Shown here piece after piece: positions 1-11,074 of a stretch of DNA of 64,000 bases. A program made the position numbers and the translations under genes. The stretch's first letter is position 1; each line of letters opens with the position of its first letter. Origin of the DNA: Metallyticus violacea. Lineage: Eukaryota > Arthropoda > Insecta > Mantodea > Metallyticidae. The notes below the pieces were generated by a model. It saw only the letters and a program-made list of their open reading frames with translations, did not search any database and was not told the DNA's origin. The stretch is from positions 9,560,501 to 9,624,500 of the forward strand of contig CM060833.1 of the NCBI GenBank assembly GCA_030762175.1. Reading direction: 5' to 3'.

Positions 1-779
1 TTGAATGTCATTGCTTATATGAGCTTCATATTCTGGTCGAATGTCCGTTCATTTGAATTCATTTCATTTTAGTTTCATAATTTTCTCGTTATTTTGTAGG
101 AGTGAACCTACAACTCTATTCCCAGATTTTGAGCCCACGGGTTGAGATTTGAATCACGGATCGCAGGCCCCAAGGTCCTAACAATGAAATTTGGGAAAGG
201 CGTAACGTGCACGGCTAACCTCAGCAGGGGATATATCGAACTGCACGGCGTGGTGGGGGGCGGCTCAGCTGGTGACAACCTGCGGCTCGAGCAAAAAAGA
301 TTAATGGAAGGTATTAGAAGTGAAATATAATAATAAGAAGATCCCAACCGGCCCGCTAAGAACAAAACTCAACTTCAGGCTTGCCTCTAAGACGGGACTT
401 GCCTCTCTTTAGGTCAGCAAGGGTCTAAGTTACCTAGCAAAGCTCTGGAGAAAACGCTTTCTCCTTCGTTTGATTCAATAAATGCAAGTTCCCATGTCGT
501 AGTACAGAGTGGACATCTTCTTCATAAATTATGGTTTCCCGTAAATGACATTTACCGAGCAGGACGGCTCATGCAATAATACATGTACAGTAGTGGCATT
601 TCTTCTGGCCATTTTAGAGAATTTAGTTAAATATTAGATTAAAGTTTTGATTTTAATTGAAATTCGTACTTTTTTTATGTGAAATTTTCAGGAAAACAGG
701 ATGAACATGTTTTAATGTTTCAAAAATGAGTAATGCTAATTACAATTACCGTAAATGGTACATTTTGGACACATTCATA
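1..779. other. Unassigned AT-rich stretch
   Basis: No family was recognised. Bases 110-360 are less AT-rich and hold short overlapping ORFs on both strands (142-330 plus, 108-365 minus). Neither shows a domain, and the two overlap on opposite strands as chance ORFs do. The rest is AT-rich with no clear repeat shared with the window. Confidence 0.5.
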
Positions 780-1490
780 TGGATTGTTGCAACTACTTGT
801 GTTAATCTTCTGTTGGATATCCTTTTTGATTTGATTACTGCTCAATTCTTCATGGCGCTGAGTCCACCAAACATTGGAGATCTTCTGGTGTTATCACTCT
901 AAAACATGATTGGATGATGACCTCTAGCAGTTCTCTCTCTTGTTACTGGGATTCCGATGTGACACCAAAACGTTCACCCTTGACCGCAATTTTTTAATAG
1001 AGTTGAGGTCAGATCTGTTCCCTTACCTAGGAGGACAGTAACATGGTGGCTCTTGAACCATTTCTGATTGATTCGAGCTGTATGTCACTTTGCGCCAGTC
1101 TGCTGGAAGATGCATCGCTGACTGTCATCCCCAAACAAATCACGAATACTTAGCAGTTTTAAGTCCAAGACCGCTTCTTGGTATTTTCACATTAATGTTG
1201 TCCTCTAACACTTCTAAGTCACGACACCATGCCTTGCCTGCTTCCCCATACCATGACGCTGACATGATTCTTCAGACGGTGTGTACTCATGTAACATGTT
1301 CTCACCTGTTTGGCGACGCACAAACATTCCAAAGAAGTTGATCTTTGTTTCATCGGTCGAAATAACTTTACCTCAGTTTTCTTGCGTCCAATCCCTGTAT
1401 GCTAAAGCCCATTCCACACGCTTTTACCTCTGTTTTTGGTTGAGATAAGGGTTCTTCCTGCAAGTCCTCGTTAAATTTTGTTCTAGTTCT
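780..1490 (-). pseudogene. Tc1-like transposase relic
   Basis: Reverse-strand translation, in broken frames, gives Tc1 transposase motifs in order. A segment like 'STDETKINFFG' carries the first catalytic Asp (about 1330-1370). 'CIFQQTGAK.HTAR' follows (about 1085-1120), where the second catalytic Asp of the usual QDGA motif reads Thr. A 'DLNSI' segment (about 985-1010) marks the region of the last catalytic Glu. Tc1 transposases are DDE enzymes that cut and paste at TA. Many stops and frameshifts show the copy is dead. The HTH end and terminal repeats were not found. Confidence 0.7.
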
Positions 1491-1569
1491 CTGCTATGGA
1501 TTCACCTTACATTTCATCAATTACGATGTGAGTAAAAAATTATCTATACTTTTCGTTTAGTAGAGAAGG

Positions 1570-1682
1570 TTTTTTTTTTTTTTTTTTTTTTTTTTAAAGG
1601 AATGTAACGTTGTGGCGGGAATCGAACTCAAGACCTCTCGCTCACGAGTTTGCGTCTTAAAGGCCTCAGCCTCCCATGGCAG
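1570..1682 (-). mobile_element. SINE A head-only copy with poly-A
   Basis: Read on the minus strand, a 70-bp tRNA-like head (1682 to 1611) is followed by a short spacer and a run of about 27 A (poly-T at 1570-1596 on plus). The head keeps 'CTCGTGAGCG', 'GGTCT' and a B box like GAGTTCGATTCCCGC. The whole SINE A body is missing. A second piece of the same head lies in opposite orientation at 1687-1708 and forms an inverted repeat with 1624-1645. It may be a retroposed head-only transcript or an internally deleted SINE. Confidence 0.55.
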
Positions 1683-1798
1683 TAAAGATAGCGGGAGGTC
1701 TTGAGTTCTACATTTTATTTAGCAAATGTAGGGGTTGAATATGTACATCATTTTATATTCTTCTCCCTCCAACGGTCTACAAACTTGCGTATTCCTTT

Positions 1799-2400
1799 CT
1801 AGAAGAAGGTTGTCGGATGGTCGGGAAGCCACTTTTGCACCTCTTCTTGCACGGCTAAGTTTGTGGTAAAACGACAGTCGCGCAAAGTATCCTTGTGCGT
1901 TCTAAACAGGAGAAAGTCGGAGGGAGCGAGATATGGGCTATACAGAGGGTGTTCCAGTACCTCAAAACCCCAACTTGTCGGTGTGGTGAGCCGTGTGCGA
2001 GCTGGCGTTGTCATGCAACGACACCACCTCCTGCGACAATTTACCACGTCGTTTTTTTGAGAATTGCAGGCTTCATCTTCTTACCCACCTAATAACTGCA
2101 ACTCGCATTGCTGATGGTAGTCCCCTTTACCATCTAGTGGCCCAGTACAGGCCCTTTTGCGTCCCAAAAAGCTGTTAGCATGCTCTTTCTCGCATGGCTC
2201 AGTCTTGAATTTATTGTTCGTCGGAGATGCCGGGTGTTTCCGCTTCATACTCTGGTGTTTCGATTCTGGCTCATAGTGATGAACCCACGTTTCATCACCG
2301 GTGACTATCCTACTGAAAAATATGTCACCTTCCTTGTTGAAGCGATCAAGTAAGCATTGGCAGATGTCAACACGTTTGAGCTTGTGTCTCACGCACAGAC
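1799..2400 (-). pseudogene. Mariner transposase relic, C-terminal two thirds
   Basis: The minus strand reads a mariner catalytic core. 'VTGDETWVHHYEPESK' with the first catalytic Asp lies near 2285-2315, and 'FWD' or its remnants follow. 'LEHPLYSPYLAPSDFLLF' with the last catalytic Asp is near 1895-1950. The family uses DD34D geometry and cuts at TA. Frameshifts separate the two ORF pieces (2081-2392 and 1799-2047). The N-terminal HTH is absent here and another mariner lies immediately upstream in the same orientation. Confidence 0.8.
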
Positions 2401-2419
2401 TTTACGGTAGTCGAGCTCG

Positions 2420-3100
2420 TCGTTGACGGGCAGGAACATGACAGGTGATCAAGGAAGATGCTACCTCTCGGTGTTAACGCGCCTCTCGAGCTCTTGTTGT
2501 CTGTGGTGGAGGTAGAAGGGCTTCCTGCTCTCTCTTTGAGCGCTACACTCGTCCGGCCATGCTATAAGAGTGCATCAGTTGTGAGCAAATCTCGACGTTT
2601 CGACCTGATTGCAAGTTTCAAATAGTTCTCAAGCAGATCACAATATGACTCGCTGTTAACATTGAGTTTTCTGGGCATGTAATGTTCCATGATTGGGCCT
2701 TTAGAGTACCAGGAGAGTGTGAGCTCACTTTACCAGATGAATGCCGTCACGCTTTGCTGGTTCGTTTGGTTTCTGGCTGGAAGTAGTGGGCCCAACGCTT
2801 TGGCTTTATGAGTAACAGTGTTTCACAAACATTCATACGTCGTTCTTGCAGTTAACCTAGCTGTACTGCAGAATGGGGTGTGCTCTACTCTTCAGCCACC
2901 TCATCGACTGTCTCGCATCCCTTCTTCTACTACAGTGATAGTGTCTGACATGATCGGCCAGAGCGACTTGCATCCCTGACAGTTGACAGTCCACTTTTAA
3001 ACTTTCTGTGCCACTCATAGACTTGCTGAAGGGACACAGTGGGAATCTCCATATTGTCTCTTTATTCTTCGATGAATAACTGTTGGTTTCTGGTACTCAC
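2420..3100 (-). pseudogene. Second mariner-like transposase relic
   Basis: Read on minus, this stretch starts with an HTH-region tail ('SLQQVYEWHRKFKSG', about 3040-2990) and a GRS-type linker. It then jumps to 'PETKRTSKAWRHSS' (about 2770) and 'GPIMEHYMPRKLNVNS' (about 2700-2650), which are mid-catalytic mariner motifs. A degraded 'LRTIRSKRRDLL' region follows. The order fits one mariner with an internal deletion. It belongs to a different subfamily from the adjacent 1799-2400 relic, so two insertions are likely. Confidence 0.65.
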
Positions 3101-3109
3101 TACCCAAAA

Positions 3110-4150
3110 AGGGTTTTATTACTGGCTCCTCCTCTTTCGTGCATGTTTCCTATTGGACTGCAGTCTTGTTGTTGTAGCCGACGTCACATTTCCCAACAGC
3201 CGTTCTTTATGTGTGTAGTATAACACTATACTAATTTATTCTGGATTTTGATTCCTAAACTGAGGTTAGTAAGGTGTATGGACACCAATTCTTCAGCCCG
3301 GAAGACTATGAAGAAGAATCTAATGCTATGTGTCTGTTTCCAGAATGGATTTCAAGTGCTTAGAACGTGCTGTAGGCATGACGATAGAAACTTGCTTTGG
3401 GATTCTGAGAAGTTTTTTTCCTGAATGACGTAGTAAATAACGGTTTTGCACTACTGACCAGAGAATTTATCTGAGTTATAACAAAATTTTCCCACACTTG
3501 TGCACTTTTTTCTTACGTCCACACATTCTATTCTAGTACATAGTGAAAGGCGGTCCTTTAAGCAAATTATTTTGTCGTCAGTTTTCTGAGGGATGAAGCC
3601 GCAGGGTATGTACGTTCAAAAACACAAACATCTGTTCCTTCCACTAACATAAACAAAGCGTTTCACGTATCACACGCACTTAGTGGAATTGTTTTGCAGT
3701 TGCTTTGTTACAGTTGCGTCATAGTGAGCGGCAGGTAACATGCTTGAGGGCGGAGAGGGTAACAAAACGTTATCGCAAAACCAATTTTCGAGTCAGATAC
3801 TTAATTCAGATTGTTAATTTTATGATATGGTTCACAGAGAAACAATATTTTCGCGGCACATATCGAAGTTTATCTACGGCAGCGTGTCCTAATGAAGAGT
3901 TGTAAATGTAGTGCCGATGAATGGATAACCCGGTTGCATAGGCCATTGGGTTGCTTTGACTGCGTTTGTGATAGTTGAATATTTGTGATTGTGACGTAAG
4001 ACTACGACATCTATCTCGTATAGTGTGTGTGTGTGTAGCTAAAGAAGCAGAAAAAGGATAAAATCCTTTTGTTACATAGACACAGATTATCTCTCCCTAT
4101 TGTTATTTTAGTTACATTGTTCGTAGTGTTATTTTATTTTATTTTTCATT
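3110..4150. other. Unassigned stretch
   Basis: No transposase motif or repeat shared with the rest of the window was recognised. It contains a short (TG)n run near 4021-4036 and small ORFs without visible domains. Confidence 0.5.
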
Positions 4151-4156
4151 AATATG

Positions 4157-4839
4157 CCGAGGGTGCCAAAATGCATACACACCTTCACAGTAGATATCTA
4201 TTTAATATATCTCAAAGTTGAACCGAAAAACAACAGTAATGTGTAGTATGATGTTCTGTAAACAGATGTGACTCACATACATTATGATAGCGTTGCTACG
4301 TGACAGGTAAATCAACAATCAACAAATGAAGTCAAGGTTATCGTATGATGTTACGTAAACACATGTGACTCACATTTCGTTATGCTAGCGTTGCTACAAC
4401 AAAATGGAGCCAAGATTATCGTTTGAACAGCGGAAAGGAATTTTGAAGTGGTATTGGAAAACCGAGAATGTTGTTGAAGTTCAAAGGCAATGGAGACGTG
4501 TGTACAGAGCAGAACCGCCGTTGGACTTCTACCTATGGGGAATTCTTAAGGATGTTGTATACCGTAGAAAACCAGCTACACTGACAGCACTTCGGGAAGA
4601 AATTGAAACGACTTGTGCTGCAATCGCTGAGGACACTTTCGCAAACGTTGCTCAATCAGTAGTTCAACGTACTCAGAAGTGTATCGATGCCGATGGTAGA
4701 CATTTTGAGCAACTGTTGTAACTGTAAAAGTCTAAGATGATTAGTGCTCATCATTTTCTGTTTGTGTGAATTCAGTTTTGTTATGTTAACACAGTTTTTT
4801 GTTTGCTTGAAGTGTGTGAACATTTATTGGCAACCTCTG
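4157..4839 (+). mobile_element. DUF4817-type Tc1/mariner-superfamily deletion derivative, copy B1
   Basis: The ends form an imperfect inverted repeat of about 30 bp. The left starts CCGAGGGTGCCAAAATG. The right, reverse complemented, starts CAGAGGTTGCCAATAAATG. TA follows at 4840-4841, and the left flank is TG where the other copy has TA. A subterminal direct repeat of about 50 bp ('GATGTTCTGTAAACAGATG' type) occurs at 4248-4295 and 4342-4396. At 683 bp it is too short for an autonomous element. Copies B2 (14084-14264) and B3 (21828-22975) share these ends. Confidence 0.8.
4404..4721 (+). CDS. Intact 105-codon internally deleted transposase ORF
   Basis: The ORF is open from ATG to stop. Residues 1-36 ('LSFEQRKGILKWYWKTENV') are a helix-turn-helix of the DUF4817 kind found at the start of some arthropod transposases. 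Residues 39-105 begin with 'PLDFYLWG', the block with the last catalytic Asp, and run to 'CIDADGRHFEQLL', the usual C-terminus. The catalytic middle with the first two Asp residues is missing, so it cannot transpose DNA. The fusion is in frame. Whether it is expressed is unknown. A DNA-binding competitor of the full transposase is possible but is only inference. Confidence 0.6.
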   Translation: MEPRLSFEQRKGILKWYWKTENVVEVQRQWRRVYRAEPPLDFYLWGILKDVVYRRKPATLTALREEIETTCAAIAEDTFANVAQSVVQRTQKCIDADGRHFEQLL

Positions 4840-4844
4840 TATAT

Positions 4845-5480
4845 ATACCAAAGTCCCGAACAAGGTAAGCCCAATAGTTTCTACAGTACTCATCCTAGTA
4901 GAGATGTCTTGTGCTGTTTATGCAAACTACTCTCAGATGGGGCTTGTGGCGCCGTATCTTTTATTCGTCCTTGCAGTAAAGGAGACGTCGTAACAGCATT
5001 ACATGCTAAAGCAATGGGCAATAATAATTCAGGGAAAGTATACATTTATACATTGAGGATGATTCGATAAGCTACAGTGGTTGAAAATACAGGATAAAAA
5101 ATGTTGGCAACAAAGAAGATTTAGCTCCTTCCACTCCAAATATTCATAAAAACCTAAATAACGAAATTAAAACAATACTTAGAAATGCTAATGACACAAA
5201 ATACCTATAATATTTGAAACTATTGGCTAAAAGAGGTAATTCATCGTATTGTCGGGGTTGGTCTTGACAATAGTCTCCGAATATACATGTGTTTCAAATA
5301 TCACTCCTAACTGTAATGCAACGAACGATTCCCACAAAATTTTTGTAAAAATTTAATCACATTGAGTCGAAAAAAAAGGTAATGCTTATATTTAATATGT
5401 TTTGTGTTTATTTTTCTTGAATTTCATAAATTTATATTATTTGTTGAGATTCTGCATTTACTTTATCCTTTCTTTATTTG
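4845..5480. other. Unassigned AT-rich stretch
   Basis: This stretch follows the right end of the B1 element. Only short ORFs without domains are present. Nothing was recognised. Confidence 0.5.
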
Positions 5481-5484
5481 TGCA

Positions 5485-5720
5485 AGGGTGGTTTGACAAG
5501 TAATTTGGTACCCATAATAAAGGTAACATCTACATAGTGATCATAAAGTATTAAATGTTCTGTGTGCACTAGTCATTTTGATGTTAATTCATTTTTGGCG
5601 GTTTTAAACACAAGCATTTCCAGTGACAGAGAAAAATGGATACTATGGAAATTCGTGTAGTGATTAAATTGGTTTTTCTGGAAGAGAAAACAGCAAAGGA
5701 AATTCATGAGATATTGTTAT
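5485..5720 (+). pseudogene. Mariner 5' end and HTH start, truncated
   Basis: ATG at 5636 opens 'MDTMEIRVVIKLVFLEEKTA' followed by 'KEIHEIL', the first HTH helices of a mariner transposase. The similarity stops about 28 codons in. Upstream, AGGGTGGTTTGACAAGTAAT near 5485 looks like a mariner terminal repeat with the usual 150-bp leader, but no matching right end was found. The fragment abuts an oppositely oriented mariner relic. Confidence 0.55.
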
Positions 5721-5829
5721 TTTTACACATAAAATCACATAAAGCAATACATATAGGAAACTATTACTCTACCTCGTTTTTTTACTACAACAAAAGACGC
5801 AGTACTTCCCACCAAACTTCCTGACGTAT

Positions 5830-6780
5830 TTCAGAAGATATAGAGTTGTTCAGTGAATAATTATAATTGCTTTTGACAACATACCACTACTCTGTTCATA
5901 ATTTTGATAATATTTCTCAAAGGAGGCTGCGTTGGATGCACGTGTCTGTCAGTCATCAAAGACATGATGCAAACTCTTTTTTGACAGGTCCCTCAGAATC
6001 GCCTCCCCGGCCTTAACCACTGTTTCTGATGATGGAAAGCGTGTTTCTGCATTTTGGGGAAAAGGAAAATGTCACACGGGGCTAAATCTGGACTATAGTG
6101 AAGGGTGAAGGACACACTTCCCATTGAATAGCAATGTGCGGCTGTGCATTATCATGGTGCATCATTTAGCTTGTTGCTCTGAAATGTGGCTTTTGCGTGT
6201 GATATGACCTTGCAGAGTTTTGAGAACGTCTTGTGTTATTGCCCAGTGCAGATAAAATTTGCTGGTAAATCATTTCCGAATGTCGAACAATGAGATGACC
6301 ATAACTGTCCCAGCAGAAGCAACCGCTTTTGCTTTTATTGGTATTGCTGATGGTCGGAACTTTACTGTAGCTAAGTTTCATCAGCAGTGAATACCTTTGA
6401 AAAAAACTCACCATCTTCCTGTAACGTCGCAGCAGTTTGGAACACACTGAGCATAAACACATTCATGGGCAACTTGTGGGTGATGTCCAGTGAAATTTTG
6501 ATTCTACCTCCCTTTAAACATTTTAAACTATCCTTGAGCTGTTCTGTAGGGAAGAGCAAACACTTCCTAAGCCTCCTGTAACATCGCATAGCCCTCAACT
6601 GAAGATTTGTTGAACTGACCATGTCTCGACTTGCACTGGAAGAGACAAAAGAGACCAAGCATACATTACGCACAAGGCTAAAAATATTGTCCATTTAAGG
6701 GACACTGGGAGTGAATTTTCAAAGCTCCATGTTTTTGTATGAATTTTGCTAAAACCTTTACTGCGATTACATTTATTTAA
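5830..6780 (-). pseudogene. Mariner relic, family X
   Basis: Minus-strand motifs in order include 'FTADET' (first catalytic Asp, about 6375), 'GTVMVISLFDIR', 'QDVLKTLQGHIT' (about 6220), 'MHHDNAQPHIAI' (second Asp, about 6140) and 'AGEAILRDLSKK' (about 5990). The same words recur in copies at 14420-15300, 23330-25450, 32690-33300 and 62280-62510, so I group them as family X. Frames are broken throughout and no terminal repeats were recognised. Confidence 0.7.
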
Positions 6781-8385
6781 TTTCATTCAAATTAATTAAA
6801 TACTTCGCTAGTTATAAATTATTTTCTAAAGTTTATTAAGTAAATATGTCGCATAATCAAAATATCCCATATAGCTCATGAGTTAAGAGGATTTTGGGCA
6901 TTTTAGCAATTGCAGCTTCGAACTACATACAAACATTTTATAGAAAAAAGTTTAATTAAATTTGATGAGTGAACTGTGATAATTTTATTAATTTGTAAGC
7001 AATTTTAATCTTTAAAATCAATAAATTTTATAGAATTAGATTTTGAAATTATTACTGATATTTTGTCCTGTAGAATATTACAACGGATACTTCTGTACGT
7101 TTTAGGAAAGCTGCATTGAATTTAAACAAAAACTGTTATGCGTGTGACATTTTGAATGTGTGAAAATGAAGTTTTGAGAAAACGCTGTTTAGAAAAAAAT
7201 AGTATGCTGGGAAACAGTGTGATTTAAAAGGACACACGGAGCTCTTTAAATGGCTGTAAAGCCCGAAGGGAACGGAGAGTATGCAAATATTGACTGTCTG
7301 TGAATACCCAAAGGTTCAAAGAACCATTTGCTGCAAAAATATATTTTCGATTTTTTGACCGATTTTGGCCAAAAACCCAATTCCAGCGCACCTTAAATTT
7401 TAGCTTCAAAAAGTATGTCTATAAAAAAAGTATTATTATTCTTTATCGAACAGCTCTCGTATTTTCATTTGATATGTTGCAGGTATTTTACTTGCTGCAT
7501 TTTTAAACAGCACTCTTATCATTTCAGCAGCTGTATTTCAGGCATTCTTGTGTCAGAAAATAAAAATGGGTCAGGAGTGGAGTATAGTGAAAAGGAAGAG
7601 AGAAGGAATTAAGTGAAGAAGTAACAAAATAAAGAAGAAGAACGATATAAAATGAAACTAACAATAAAGAAGATATAAAACAAGAAAAGTAAATGACATA
7701 AAAGAAGAAAGAACGTATATGGACCTATGCCGCTGTTGCTCGTGGCCGAGGAAAGAACAGGTGTGTGCAATAAAATCTCCTTTAAAAGGGACATGAAAAC
7801 AGGAGCATAAAGACGGCTGGGTAGGATGAGTTTCCAGAGCCAATTCATCCAGCCTCTCATAATACTTTCTATTTTACGGGCACCAAGAAGCTTAGAGCCA
7901 AGAATCTTAAAAATATGACAATGCCGCTCCTTTCTAATTTGTCTGGATACTTGAGAATTAATAATACTTTAAAATATGTGACACAAATGTTTTACACACC
8001 TGCCAGTTTTAGGCAATTACCAATGGCAAGCGCATTCCTTCTTCTAAACGCAATACTGCCTGCTCAAAATAACAAACCTCGTAAGGCAATAAAAGTCCCT
8101 TGTCCCAAAAGTTTATGTTCAGTTTTCATACTTGCTCATGCATAAACACATACGAGATCCGATCAACAAAAATATATCCCAACTTTCAAAATAGTGCGCC
8201 AAAGAAGTGTCAGAGCAAAGAGCGGATTAACTCTAACCTTTTTGTTAAGAGTCTACGTTTACCTCGCAGCATTATGTAATTTTTGCGTGAAACTTGCTTT
8301 ACCAAGACACGAAAGAAGCGTTTATGGAAATAATTGTTTAAACTTTACTCATTGCTGAATGGTTGGGAGCTCGCAGACCTCACCA
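6780..8385. other. Unassigned stretch with purine-rich patch
   Basis: No repeat family was recognised. Bases 7570-7715 are almost all purine on the plus strand (AAGA/GAAG-type), a small counterpart of the large pyrimidine tracts at 25.9-27.3 and 62.5-63.4 kb. Bases 7715-7870 are less AT-rich and unassigned. Confidence 0.5.
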
Positions 8386-8394
8386 GCATCAGCT

Positions 8395-8560
8395 CACGAC
8401 GCTCATGCGACCAGAAATAATGAGCTCCATGAAAATCGACGCCTGACTATTCGAGAAATTGCCGAAGAGTGTAAAGTTTCTGTGGGATGAAATCCTGGCA
8501 GAAAAACTTGCAGCAACATTTGTCCCTTGGATGTTGTCTGTCACAACATGAAGCGGCCCC
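8395..8560 (+). pseudogene. Mariner N-terminal fragment
   Basis: Translation gives 'NRRLTIREIAEECKVSVGSC', the second HTH of a mariner transposase, then 'EILAEKLAA' and 'FVPWML', which matches the usual 'RFVPRLL' linker to the catalytic domain. Nothing downstream continues it. Confidence 0.65.
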
Positions 8561-9180
8561 ACGAGTTAAAGTGGCCGGTTAGATAATTTATTGATTGCCT
8601 CGGTCTGTTGCTTACACTTCAAGACAATAGAATCTCACGGTAATTTTCACTGATTTGTTGTGCCCCACTCAACAGAACTAGGAGAGAAAACTTTTCGTTA
8701 ACAATAATTACACGATGTAACATTTTACACTATTGATCGTAACGTTGTCAGGTGTTTCTGAAAATGACCTTGATCTACATCCGATGTTCGTAACGTTGCT
8801 TTGCGACAGAGATGGTAATTAGAATCTGACTTTGATCTTATGACTGCACTGTCCTCGCTTTTGGGTCACCGGCCCTCTAATTACGATACGAAAACTTCCC
8901 GCTATGCAGACTACACTTAATTATTGCTCTTCTAAGCGAACGAGTCATCGGCAATATGATTGCAACAAACAAGCTTATCTTATTATTGTACTGTACCCCG
9001 CTTGGTAAAGTATGTGAACATTTGAATGCAATTTATTTCATTAATGAGTTTTTCTTGTGTCAACAATGGAAAATGTTTTATCTAGGACAACAATGATAAG
9101 TCTTTTAATACTTTAGATTCACATTGGTTTTGTAGCAGTATCTACTGAATTAGTAATTCGTAATAGTTTTTTTTTTTTTC
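8560..9180. other. Unassigned stretch
   Basis: No ORF, RNA gene or shared repeat was recognised. A short poly-T lies just before 9180. Confidence 0.5.
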
Positions 9181-9186
9181 CCCCTC

Positions 9187-11074
9187 TTGCGTGTAAACTT
9201 GTGCAAAAGAAAGTATAACCTTGAGGAAGGGAATGATTTTAATGAACTGATGAACATGTTGTATAATGATAGTGTGGTCCTGTTGCTGTTGCATCTGAAA
9301 CCGAAGAATGTGGTGAAGAACTGGAGGAGTTTGAAGACGTTATGGAGCTGGATGACGATGGAAACAGCGAACGTGTAAATTTGCCATCAATGATACTTGT
9401 AGACCCATCTACACATCTAAAGTGAGATGGCGTGGAAAGCGACTTATAGACGGCAAAGCAAAACTAAAAGTAAAGTTGCTGAGACATTTATGCTATTTCT
9501 TGATTCAAACGTAATAAAAAGTTATTGTCAATTATACAAATCAAAAGTAGTCCAGTTTACCTGTTTTAGGTTCCGGCAGGGCACGCAACGTATTGCACGA
9601 GTTCTACTGAAGGTTATTAACAGAATTTGATGGCCCGGTTCTCCAGAGGAATTCTTTAATTCATGATTGATGTCCTTTTTCTAAAGCAGGGTGGGAGAGT
9701 AGCAAATCTGGGTGAGATGTTTTTCCTCCCTGCGACAAAAAGGTGAGACCGTTATTCATGTTATCAATAAATACACTCGATTAGAGTCTATGAAGTCCTC
9801 GATGATGTTTCCCACAGTATTATTATTTGTAATAGTCCCATCCACAGGAATGGACATTAAAATGGTGTGAAGCCCTTGTGTGATGACTTTGAATCTTGCT
9901 GAAACAATCTTGAGAAGAGGGGATCATTTTCTGAGCCACTACTGGACGGCTGAAGGGAGGTTGAAAACGCTGAGAACAACTCTTTCTTGTATGAAAGAAC
10001 AATATGATACCTTTGGTTTTCCCTTTCCAGATCTCTGGTGTCCATTGGAAAAGTTTAAACTTGCCGAAGGTTGTTTAAACCGTGTCTCTGACGTTAGCAG
10101 GAAATTTTCTCTTAACTTTGAATTGAAATGTACGGCCTTGGCTACTATTCATGAACGTTTGCCGGTTGATTCTTGGCTCTCCATGTCCATCCATACTGAC
10201 TGTTCGGCTGAACGAACCATTAAAAACGCTGGAGCTGGAGCTTACTCTATGAACTTTACATTGTCATATGCTTTGATTTATTAGTCTCTAATTTATCTGA
10301 TATTGGTAAAAGAAGTATATGGCTTCTCACTAATTGCTGAAATGTATGCATTTGTAGATATACTTCTGATTATGGATATGCTAAAGCCAAAGCGAGAAGA
10401 GATCCAATGTTTGAAATGAAGATTTATCCAGCATCGTTTTGCTGAACTACTCAAGTGCATGTTGAACGAAAGAAGAGAGACAAATTGTATGCTTTCAGAG
10501 ATGTAGTTACAGTATTCTGTTCACAGTGTGAAAAAAATATTATTATCCAAATTCTCATCTGGCTTGTTTAATTTTTGCGGGAGATGTCCATTACGCATCT
10601 ATAAGCAATCAAATCAGGTGTTGCTACAACCAGTGCTGTCAAAATGCAGGTTTACACAGGAAAAGATTCAAGGTTGCCGAGTGGTCTTAGATCTTACGAA
10701 TTTCTTTGAAATCAGGTCATGAAAGCAATATCGACAGTATTTTTACCAGTTTTCTTCTGGCTCAAGAGCTTCTGAATCGTGGACAGGAAGAAAGAATAAA
10801 ACTGAACTTTCACTAGAACTTCGACCTAAACCTGCAATGAAACCGTTTTCGTCTAATGTTTGCTTTCAATGCATATAAGCCAGATATAATTCTACATTAT
10901 AATAACACTTGAACTGCAGACTTAATGGACAAAATGGTGGGTGAATGTTCCTCCAAGAGAACAACCAACCAGTGGTCATTCTTGCTATCCAGAACATTAT
11001 GCACATTGTAGGGGTTAATGCATTCTTTATCTGGAAAGCAAAAAATTCTGATTGGAATGTTAAATCACCTGACA
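9187..11074 (+). pseudogene. piggyBac transposase relic, N-terminal and core part
   Basis: An acidic N-terminus ('EECGEELEEFEDVMELDDD', about 9305-9365) is typical of piggyBac. From about 10600 the core reads 'KMQVYTGKD', 'VVLDLTNFFEIRS', then 'GHESNIDSIFTSFLLAQELL' (about 10717-10776). The last segment is the strand holding a catalytic Asp of the DDD triad. 'LELRPKPAMKPFSS' (about 10815-10855), 'DKMVGECSSKRTTNQW' and 'GVNAFFIWKAKNSDWN' follow. piggyBac enzymes insert at TTAA. Frameshifts are frequent, and 9600-10590 is partly unrecognised. The ORF is interrupted after 11074 by a LINE and resumes at 12453. Confidence 0.85.
9940..10281 (+). pseudogene. LINE RNase H fragment within the piggyBac relic
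   Basis: Within the ORF opening at 9880, the segment 'SWLSMSIHTDCSAERTIKNA' followed by 'GAGAYS' (about 10170-10250) matches the start of a LINE-encoded RNase H, usually read as YTDGS...AGAG.YS. The preceding 60 residues resemble the spacer between reverse transcriptase and RNase H. It lies between recognisable N-terminal and core piggyBac parts, so it is probably a separate insertion. Boundaries and duplications were not found. Confidence 0.5.

Noticed and set aside
142..330. 62-codon ORF as a gene
   Set aside because: Overlaps an 85-codon ORF on the other strand, has no recognisable domain and no supporting context.
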